DNA of 42,785 nucleotides from Candidatus Eiseniibacteriota bacterium (GTDB taxonomy: Bacteria; Eisenbacteria; RBG-16-71-46), in the NCBI GenBank assembly GCA_025360715.1, contig JANYBS010000035.1, positions 1-42,785 on the forward strand, read 5' to 3'. The notes beneath the pieces are model-generated. The model did not search any database, had not been told where the DNA came from, and saw nothing but the letters and a program-made list of their open reading frames with translations. A program made the position numbers and the translations under genes. This document shows, piece after piece, positions 37,079 to 42,785 of this stretch (positions are counted from its first letter, which is position 1; the number at the start of each line of letters is the position of its first letter).

Positions 37079-37108
37079 AGTCTAAGGTGCGGGTCCGACA
37101 AGTGTCAA
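37079..37108 (-). promoter_or_regulatory. secDF operon promoter
   Basis: Minus-strand TTGACA (37108-37103) and TAGACT (37084-37079) with 18 bp between them. The predicted start, near 37072, lies about 70 nt before the secD ATG. Confidence 0.65.
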
Positions 37109-37479
37109 CGAAGTCATTGTGCGCGAAAGGAGTACCCGTCTGCGGCGGGCCATCGTGGCCTGACGGGATGGCAGGTTCGCGGCGGGTCTGGATGGTTGCC
37201 GGAACTTGCTGGGCATGCGGCCCATGGACCGGGACGGAAACCGGTTGGCGACCGGTCTCGGTGTTTGTCTTGGGGTAGCGAGGAGGGGTGTTGCGGAGGA
37301 TCGAAGCGGATGGTGAGGTGGGTTCCCGGTCGATGGGCCCGCGTCGACAAGGCAACGTCGGTGCCGTGGTCAGTCGACGATTCCATACAGGGTTGCGTCG
37401 CCGACGGCGTCGTATCCACGGCGCCGGCGTCGAGAAATCGACGCTCACGCGAGTGCGCCCCGAAGTTCGCCGGGAATCT
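37109..37479. other. gap between divergent promoters, no gene seen
   Basis: This 371-bp stretch between the secD promoter and the barrel-gene promoter holds no credible coding frame. The only structure I see is a hairpin of two ACCGGT palindromes (37240-37245 and 37251-37256) followed by a T-rich stretch on the plus strand. Its length would allow an undetected small RNA or regulator sites. Confidence 0.4.
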
Positions 37480-37509
37480 TGACTTGGGGCGCTGCACTGA
37501 CCTAGAGTG
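37480..37509 (+). promoter_or_regulatory. promoter of the outer-membrane barrel gene
   Basis: TTGACT (37480-37485) and TAGAGT (37504-37509) separated by 18 bp; start predicted near 37516, about 57 nt before the ATG. Its form closely resembles the divergent secD promoter. Confidence 0.55.
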
Positions 37510-37572
37510 CCGCGCCTACCGTACCGGGCCTACCGATTCACGCTTTCGGAATCCACGAGGAGTCTCCATCGC

Positions 37573-38325
37573 ATGAACACTCGCGTTCGCCTCGCGGGCG
37601 TCGCGGTCCTGTTGTCCCTCGCCTGCGCGTCGGTCGCCTTCGCGCAGCAGGCGGACTCCACCAAGTCTGCGCCCATGAATGGCGCGAAGCCCGGCCGCGG
37701 TTCCATCGGCGGCCAGCTCGGTGGTTCATGGATCCTCGCCGAGAAGGACTATTCCAAAGGTGCTCAGCCGCGGTTCTCCCTGAGCGGCCAGTACGGCTAC
37801 GTCATCAGCAACAAGTGGCGCTGGCAGGTGAGCCCGTTCTTCACCTGGAACGCCTACAGGGTCGGCGAGCGTATCCCGTTCCGCGATAGCAACTTCCCCG
37901 CGGACACGACCAAGGACCAGATCCTCACCCAGATCGTCGGCGGCAACGCCCAGCTGCAGTACCAGAAGATGCGCGGCAGCTGGCTCTGGCACTTCGGCTT
38001 CGGTCCCTCGCTCTATCGGGTGGTCGTACAGAACCATCGCAAGGTGCTCAAGGACCCGGTCTCGCGCAACCTGCACCAGGGCCAGTATCTGGGCGCCGCG
38101 GTCGAGGTGGGCGCCGAGCACTTCTTCAAGGAGCTGAACAACACGTCGCTCGAGTACACGCTCGGCTACCAGAACGTGTTCGCCAAGCGCGACGATCAGT
38201 TCCCCTCGGGTTTCAACGGCAACCTGTCGTTCCTCGAGGTCCGAGTGGGCGCGCACTACTACTTCGACTTCAAGACGAAGAAGCCCGACGACAAACCCGG
38301 TGCCAAGCCGAAGAAGAAGAGCTGA
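37573..38325 (+). CDS. outer-membrane beta-barrel protein, unknown role
   Basis: A 250-residue protein with a clear signal peptide (residues 1-24, ending AFAQ). The mature chain alternates polar and hydrophobic residues with many aromatic ones ([63 protein letters not shown]), as expected for an eight- to ten-stranded barrel. The barrel ends in YYFDF, and a short Lys/Pro-rich tail follows. No substrate can be named. GAGGAG lies ten bases before the ATG at 37573. Its own promoter and the terminator at 38332-38371 make it largely monocistronic. Confidence 0.8.
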   Translation: MNTRVRLAGVAVLLSLACASVAFAQQADSTKSAPMNGAKPGRGSIGGQLGGSWILAEKDYSKGAQPRFSLSGQYGYVISNKWRWQVSPFFTWNAYRVGERIPFRDSNFPADTTKDQILTQIVGGNAQLQYQKMRGSWLWHFGFGPSLYRVVVQNHRKVLKDPVSRNLHQGQYLGAAVEVGAEHFFKELNNTSLEYTLGYQNVFAKRDDQFPSGFNGNLSFLEVRVGAHYYFDFKTKKPDDKPGAKPKKKS

Positions 38326-38331
38326 CGCAAC

Positions 38332-38371
38332 GCCCGAAGCCGCAGCGCGACCCGCTGCGGCTTCGGGCTTT
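38332..38371 (+). terminator. intrinsic terminator
   Basis: A perfect 16-bp stem (38332-38347 with 38353-38368), five-base loop and trailing TTTA, directly after the barrel gene and only 17 bp before the guaB start. The guaB message must come from read-through or a promoter I cannot place. Confidence 0.85.
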
Positions 38372-38387
38372 ACGGGGGAGGAAGTCC

Positions 38388-39875
38388 ATGGACAAGCGTG
38401 TGCCGTGGTCCGAGAAGGTGGGCCCCGAAGCCCTCACGTTCGATGACGTCCTGCTCGTGCCGCGATATGCGGCGATGCACCCGCGCGACGTGCAGACGCG
38501 CTCGTGCTTCTCGCGCAACATCCCGATCAACATCCCCATCGTGAGCGCCGCCATGGACACGGTCACCGAGTCCGCGCTCGCGATCGCCCTGGCGCGCGAG
38601 GGCGGCATCGGCGTCATCCACAAGAATCTGTCGATCGCCGACCAGTGCGCGCAGGTCGATCGCGTGAAGCGCTCCGAGAGCGGCATGATCGTGGATCCCG
38701 TCACGCTCGGGCCGTCGGCCTCGCTCGCCGAGGCGCACAGCCTCATGGCGCGTTTCCATATCTCGGGCGTGCCGATCACCGAGGGTGGCAAGCTCGTCGG
38801 GATCCTCACGAACCGCGACCTGCGCTTCGAAGACGACCACACCAAGCGCGTCTCGGACGTGATGACCAGGGACGGCCTGGTCACCGCGCCGGTGGGCACC
38901 ACGCTGGTGCAGGCACGCGACATCCTGGCCAAGCACCGCATCGAGAAGCTGCCGGTCGTCGATGCGGCCGGCATGCTGCGCGGACTCATCACCGTCAAGG
39001 ACATCGAGAAGCGCATCAAGCACCCCGACGCCTGCAAGGACAGTCTGGGTCGCTTGCGCGTGGCCGCCGCAGTGGGCGCGGCCGGCGACTATCTGGAGCG
39101 TGCGGTCGAGCTGGTCAAGGTCGGCGTCGATGCGCTGGTGATCGACAGCGCGCACGGCCACTCGATCGGCGTGATCGAGGCCACGCAGGCGCTGCGCAGC
39201 GCGGTCAAGGGTGCGGACCTGGTCGTGGGCAACGTCGGCACTGCCGATGGTGCCAAGGCCGTCGCCGATGCAGGCGCCGACGCGGTCAAGGTCGGCATGG
39301 GCCCCGGCGCGATCTGCACCACGCGCGTCGTGACCGGCGCCGGGATGGCGCAGGTCACCGCCATCATGGAAGCCGCGCGCGCGCTCGAGGGCACCGATGT
39401 GCCGATCATCGCCGACGGCGGCATCAAGTACTCGGGCGATATCGTCAAAGCCATCGCCGCGGGCGGCTGGTCGGTCATGATCGGCGGGCTGTTCGCCGGC
39501 ACGGAAGAGAGTCCCGGCGAGACCGTGCTGCTCGAAGGCCGCCAGTACAAGGTCTACCGCGGCATGGGCTCACTCTCGGCGATGGCCGCTGCCAAGGGCA
39601 GCCGTGAGCGCTATTTCCAGGAGAACACGGACGAGCTGTCCAAACTAGTGCCCGAGGGCATCGAGGGCCGCGTGCCGTTCAAGGGCCCGCTCGCCACGAC
39701 CGTGTTCCAGATGCTCGGCGGCCTACGCGCCGGCATGGGCTATTGCGGCGTGCGCGATATCCAGGAGCTGCGCACGCACACACACTTCGCCCGCATCAGC
39801 TCGGCGGGCCTTCGCGAGAGCCATCCGCACGACGTGCGCATCACCAAGGAAGCGCCGAACTACGAGATGCGCTGA
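38388..39875 (+). CDS. guaB: inosine-5'-monophosphate dehydrogenase
   Basis: A 495-residue enzyme oxidising IMP to XMP with NAD, the committed step of guanine nucleotide synthesis. The N-terminal [12 protein letters not shown] segment, two CBS domains inserted at about residues 95-205 (for example [12 protein letters not shown] ... IEKLPVVD), the catalytic loop GPGAICTTR with Cys310, the [11 protein letters not shown] segment and the flap region [10 protein letters not shown] are all present. Length is standard. GGAGGAAG precedes the ATG. Together with hpt in this window it shows both de novo and salvage routes to guanine nucleotides. Confidence 0.97.
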   Translation: MDKRVPWSEKVGPEALTFDDVLLVPRYAAMHPRDVQTRSCFSRNIPINIPIVSAAMDTVTESALAIALAREGGIGVIHKNLSIADQCAQVDRVKRSESGMIVDPVTLGPSASLAEAHSLMARFHISGVPITEGGKLVGILTNRDLRFEDDHTKRVSDVMTRDGLVTAPVGTTLVQARDILAKHRIEKLPVVDAAGMLRGLITVKDIEKRIKHPDACKDSLGRLRVAAAVGAAGDYLERAVELVKVGVDALVIDSAHGHSIGVIEATQALRSAVKGADLVVGNVGTADGAKAVADAGADAVKVGMGPGAICTTRVVTGAGMAQVTAIMEAARALEGTDVPIIADGGIKYSGDIVKAIAAGGWSVMIGGLFAGTEESPGETVLLEGRQYKVYRGMGSLSAMAAAKGSRERYFQENTDELSKLVPEGIEGRVPFKGPLATTVFQMLGGLRAGMGYCGVRDIQELRTHTHFARISSAGLRESHPHDVRITKEAPNYEMR

Positions 39876-39902
39876 AGCGCGCGCACAGCATCACCGCCCC
39901 TT

Positions 39903-39936
39903 TCGGCCACTCGAGCGCGACTCGGGTGGCCGATTT
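39903..39936 (+). terminator. intrinsic terminator after guaB
   Basis: A 13-bp stem with one G-T pair (39903-39915 with 39921-39933), five-base loop and three T. It closes the guaB transcript; the following 157 bp hold no gene and no clear promoter. Confidence 0.75.
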
Positions 39937-40093
39937 GCGTGCGATTCACGCTGCATCAAGGCAGCGGAACCCGTATGGTGCGCGCATATGTTCCGGCGGG
40001 TGCGGCCATGACCGCGCGCTCTCCGCAGCATCGTGCGAGTACCGATCCTTGCACCAGCGTCGTGGTCCCACTTCTCCTTGCCGGAGGAAGTCC

Positions 40094-40651
40094 ATGCGTT
40101 CGTTCGGGAGTCACCGCGGCAATCCCGCGCTTCGTTTCATGATCGAGCAGACCGCTCGCCGCCGCCTGTGGGCACAACTGGGCCCCGAGAGGCCGTCGCT
40201 CATCGATGCCGCTTCGGGCCATCACGCCGAACGCTGGTCGCGTCCGTTCTTCGAGCGCTTCCGCGCCATCGCTCGCAACCACTTCGCGCCCGTCGCCGAA
40301 CTGCCGGAAGGCGCGCTCGCGTATTTCGGCGCGCCGCACGCGCAGCTCTGGTCGCTCGTGTCCGAGCATGCGCTGGTGATCGCGCTCGACCACGAGGACT
40401 CGCGTGTGAAAGTCGCCGAGCGTGCGCGCCGCTGGCAGGCGTGCTTGAACACGCGCACCACGCCGGGGTTGGCCTCGGCGCACTGGGGGCATCCGGTGTA
40501 TGGCGCACGGCTCGATCCGCTCACCGGCGAGCTCGACGTGGTGTGGGCATTCCAAGGGGACTGGTGCGAGCTCGCCCTGGCGTCCGAGACGCCCGAGCGC
40601 AAGTGGGACACGCCGGATCATTGGCGCGCGGTGGCGGAGGAGCGCGCGTGA
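40094..40651 (+). CDS. conserved-looking hypothetical protein upstream of amtB
   Basis: A 185-residue soluble protein I do not recognise. It has a basic N-terminus, then a helical part (residues about 40-70), an alternating hydrophobic segment (LWSLVSEHALVIALDHED) and a Trp-rich C-terminal part (WGHPVYGARLDP, VVWAFQGDWCELAL). No signal peptide or membrane segment. The ATG at 40094 is preceded by GGAGGAAG, the same ribosome site as guaB. Its stop overlaps the GTG of amtB (GTGA), so it is translationally coupled to ammonium uptake and may take part in nitrogen metabolism. Confidence 0.7.
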   Translation: MRSFGSHRGNPALRFMIEQTARRRLWAQLGPERPSLIDAASGHHAERWSRPFFERFRAIARNHFAPVAELPEGALAYFGAPHAQLWSLVSEHALVIALDHEDSRVKVAERARRWQACLNTRTTPGLASAHWGHPVYGARLDPLTGELDVVWAFQGDWCELALASETPERKWDTPDHWRAVAEERA

Positions 40652-41907
40652 TCCACTTGCTCGCGGCGATCGTGCCACCCGTCCCGATCGATTCCGGCTC
40701 CACCGCGTGGATGCTCACAAGCTCCGCGCTCGTGCTGCTCATGGTGCCCGGGCTGGCGCTCTTCTATGGCGGCATGGTGCGCCGCAAGAACATCCTCACC
40801 ACGATGATGCACTCGTACGTCGCCATGGCGGTGATCGGCGTGCAGTGGGTCACGGTCGGCTACGCGATCGCGTTCGGCCAGTCGCACGGCGGCTGGTTCG
40901 GCTGGTCGTGGCCGGCGGTGGGCCTGCACGGCATCACCCCGGCCAGCATGTACGCCGACAAAGGCATCCCCGAGTTCGTCTTCATCATGTTCCAAGGCAA
41001 GTTTGCCATCATCACGCCGGCGCTCATCTCGGGCGCCGTGGCCGAGCGCATGAAGTTCAGCTCGTACGTGGTGTTCATATTGCTGTGGTCCACGTTCATC
41101 TACTGTCCGCTCGCGCACTGGGTGTGGGCCACGGGTGGCTGGCTGTTCAACTACGGCGTGCTCGACTACGCCGGCGGCACGGTGGTGCATATCTCCGCGG
41201 GAGTCTCTGCGCTGGTCCTCTCCTACATGCTCGGGCCGCGGCGCGATCACCCCGAGGGCACGCTGCTGCCGAACAATCTCGTGCTCACGTTGCTTGGCGC
41301 GGGCCTGCTGTGGTTCGGCTGGTTCGGCTTCAACGCTGGCAGCGCGGTGGGCATCGAGCACCCGGTCGCCGGCGCGTCGGCCGGTCTGGCGTTCGCGACC
41401 ACGCAGACCGCGGCAGCGACCGCAGCGCTCGTGTGGATGCTCATCGAGTGGCAGCACACGGGCAAGCCCACGAGCCTCGGCATGGCCTCGGGCATCGTGG
41501 CGGGCTTGGTCGCCATCACGCCGGCCGCGGGCCACGTGATGCCGCTGTCGGCGATGGTGATCGGCGCGGTCGCGTCGCTCGTGTGCTTCTACGCCGTGCG
41601 GCTCAAGTCGCGCCTGGGCTACGACGATTCGCTCGACGCTTTCGGTGTGCACGGCGTGGGTGGCATCTGGGGCGCCCTCGCCACGGGGTTGTTCGCGGTC
41701 ACGCCCGTCGCTGGCCTGTTCGCCGGCAATGCCGCGCAGTTCACCAAGCAAGCGGTGGGGGTAGGCGTCACGATCGCGTTCGCGGCGCTGGGCACGTGGG
41801 TGATCGCCGGTCTCGTCAAAGCCACGATGGGCCTGCGCGTGAGCGAGCAGCAGGAGCGCGACGGCCTTGACATCACCATCCATGGCGAACGCGGCTATCA
41901 CTTCTAG
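40648..41907 (+). CDS. amtB: ammonium transporter
   Basis: A 419-residue Amt-family channel with eleven predicted membrane helices. Conserved elements: ALFYGGMVRRKN near residue 38, GAVAERMKFSSYV, the LDYAGGTVVHISAG segment with the Asp and first pore His, WFGWFGFNAGSA, and the second pore His in FGVHGVGGIWGALATG. The short C-terminal tail (SEQQERDGLDITIHGERGYHF) carries the family's DGLD...HGE motif that contacts PII proteins. The GTG at 40648 overlaps the upstream stop and has GGAGGA at good distance. The PII gene follows after 15 bp. Confidence 0.96.
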   Translation: MIHLLAAIVPPVPIDSGSTAWMLTSSALVLLMVPGLALFYGGMVRRKNILTTMMHSYVAMAVIGVQWVTVGYAIAFGQSHGGWFGWSWPAVGLHGITPASMYADKGIPEFVFIMFQGKFAIITPALISGAVAERMKFSSYVVFILLWSTFIYCPLAHWVWATGGWLFNYGVLDYAGGTVVHISAGVSALVLSYMLGPRRDHPEGTLLPNNLVLTLLGAGLLWFGWFGFNAGSAVGIEHPVAGASAGLAFATTQTAAATAALVWMLIEWQHTGKPTSLGMASGIVAGLVAITPAAGHVMPLSAMVIGAVASLVCFYAVRLKSRLGYDDSLDAFGVHGVGGIWGALATGLFAVTPVAGLFAGNAAQFTKQAVGVGVTIAFAALGTWVIAGLVKATMGLRVSEQQERDGLDITIHGERGYHF

Positions 41908-41922
41908 AAAGGGACGGACGAC

Positions 41923-42279
41923 ATGAAACTCATCATCGCGGTCATCCGCCCGGAGAAGCTCGACGCCGTGCAGAGCGCGCTCCAAGGCGCGCTCGATGAA
42001 GGCGACGGCTATCGCGTGACGGTGCAGACCGTCGACGGCCATGGCCGCCAGGCCGGCGAGGTGGAGTACTTCCGCGGCCAGCCGGTGCGGCAGCGCTTGG
42101 TGCAGAAGACGCAGATCACCATCGGCGTGAACGACAAATACGTTGAGCCGGCGATCCAAGCGATACTGAGCGCCGCTAAGACCGACAAAGGCGAGATCGG
42201 CGACGGCAAGATCTTCGTGCTGCCGCTGGAGGAATGCATCCGCATCCGTACCGGCGAGCGGGGCGGCAGCGCGATCTAA
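41923..42279 (+). CDS. glnK: PII nitrogen regulatory protein, T-loop without the modified Tyr
   Basis: A 118-residue PII signalling protein that senses ATP/ADP and 2-oxoglutarate and gates AmtB. GRQAG (41-45), RG (51-52), IGDGKIFVLPLEECIRIRTGE (92-112) give the nucleotide-binding frame. It belongs to the subfamily with about four extra residues before the T-loop and two before IGDGKIFV. In the T-loop, Tyr51 of E. coli GlnB aligns with Val55 and Tyr46 with Phe50, so uridylylation at the standard site is impossible; Lys40 aligns with Ala. It follows amtB by 15 bp; the common order elsewhere is glnK-amtB. AAAGGGA precedes the ATG. Confidence 0.93.
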   Translation: MKLIIAVIRPEKLDAVQSALQGALDEGDGYRVTVQTVDGHGRQAGEVEYFRGQPVRQRLVQKTQITIGVNDKYVEPAIQAILSAAKTDKGEIGDGKIFVLPLEECIRIRTGERGGSAI

Positions 42280-42290
42280 GGTGCGGCGCC

Positions 42291-42785
42291 TCAGTGCTTG
42301 GGGAGTTCGAACCGGAACGCGGGGTTGAGCTGGCGGATCTCGCTCACCACGCGTTCGAGCGACTCTTCCGTCTGCGCTGTCGGCGCCGAGCGCCAGCTGC
42401 TGTAGAGCTCGAGTAGTTCGTCCTGCTTGACCTTGATGAGCTCCTGCTGCTGGTGCTCATCGATGGTGCGCTCCAGATGGTAGACCTCGCCTTGCGAGAA
42501 GCGCTTCATCAGGTCCAGGTACTCGCCGCGCATGTGCGAGAGGATCCGCAGGTATTTATCAAACCCCGTCGAGAGCTTCTCGAGCACCTCGGAGACGCCC
42601 GCATTCTTGCGGTGCATCTGCTGCGAGTACGTGTAGGCGAAGTGGTAGTAGGTCTTGCCGCGGCCGATGTAGGCCTCTTCGCTCGGCTGCAGCCGCGAGC
42701 GCGTGACGCCGGCGATCGTCGGTGAATCGAAGATGCCGATCGAGACCAGCAGGAAGTCGGCGTTGGTCTTGTAGATCTGGTACTT
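42291..42785 (-). CDS. unknown protein, 5' end beyond the window
   Basis: The open frame runs from the window edge (42785) to a stop at 42291, giving 164 residues of C-terminal sequence. It begins KYQIYKTNADFLLVSIGIFD, contains EEAYIGRGKTYYHFAYTYSQQ, and continues as a mostly helical, charged segment (SEVLEKLSTGFDKYLRILSHMRGEYLDLM, then Gln/Glu-rich) ending FRFELPKH. An internal ATG at 42617 is not a natural start because the frame continues upstream with the same character. I do not recognise the family. It converges on glnK with an 11-bp gap. Confidence 0.7.
   Translation of the reverse strand, partial: KYQIYKTNADFLLVSIGIFDSPTIAGVTRSRLQPSEEAYIGRGKTYYHFAYTYSQQMHRKNAGVSEVLEKLSTGFDKYLRILSHMRGEYLDLMKRFSQGEVYHLERTIDEHQQQELIKVKQDELLELYSSWRSAPTAQTEESLERVVSEIRQLNPAFRFELPKH

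Noticed and set aside
37087-37278. Short frames between secD and the barrel gene
   Set aside because: They overlap a strong promoter, lack ribosome sites and show no recognisable protein character.
35429-37576. 715-codon open frame on the plus strand
   Set aside because: Antisense to secD and the promoter region; no motif.

Overview
This is a high-GC, gene-dense bacterial chromosome segment (about two thirds G+C by eye, no computation run). It encodes outer-membrane proteins (a FadL-type channel, an OmpA with calcium-repeat modules, a small beta-barrel) and lipoproteins, so the host is a diderm. The DUF4159/DUF4175 pair, the family sometimes mislabelled 'asparagine synthetase B', and the +4 residue PII subfamily suggest Gemmatimonadota, 'Eisenbacteria' or relatives. 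That placement is inference. I see no IS element, prophage, integron or CRISPR array. The one clear mobile element is an intein.

Layout. 1-1083: a zinc-ribbon/cold-shock fusion gene behind a good promoter and a structured leader. 1084-3629: a DUF885 metallopeptidase-like gene coupled to an exported alpha/beta hydrolase. 3710-12739: a fatty-acid block. Acyl-CoA ligase, FadL channel and SGNH lipoprotein are on the minus strand; divergently, a TPR protein, a thiolase and a FadJ-type bifunctional enzyme are on the plus strand, covering uptake, activation and most of beta-oxidation. 12740-13105: no gene, but a strongly structured stretch that may be a small RNA. 13106-14134: an HtrA-like protease without signal peptide.

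14394-23698, all minus: DinB-like, folP, cdaA (c-di-AMP synthase) and a TM0106-type nuclease; then a separate unit with its own promoter, tRNA(CAU)-tilS-hpt-ftsH. The ftsH gene is interrupted by a 494-residue intein (15567-17048) placed immediately before the Walker B strand, with both LAGLIDADG motifs and a helix-turn-helix-like segment. It is the most striking object in the window. 23989-25464: OmpA with 90-bp calcium-repeat units. 25676-25804: a remnant matching the start of a CheA histidine kinase.

25903-33439, minus: an envelope-associated cluster DUF4159, DUF4175, TPR protein, and a membrane protein with an amidotransferase-like core. Its function is unknown, and it is the best candidate for an undescribed system besides the intein. 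33519-37003, minus: secD, secF and a lipoprotein, from a good promoter at 37079-37108. 37573-39875, plus: an outer-membrane barrel protein, then guaB. 40094-42279, plus: an unknown protein, amtB and a PII protein whose T-loop lacks the tyrosine that is normally modified. The window ends inside an unknown minus-strand gene. Many long open frames opposite real genes are GC-rich shadows and are omitted.
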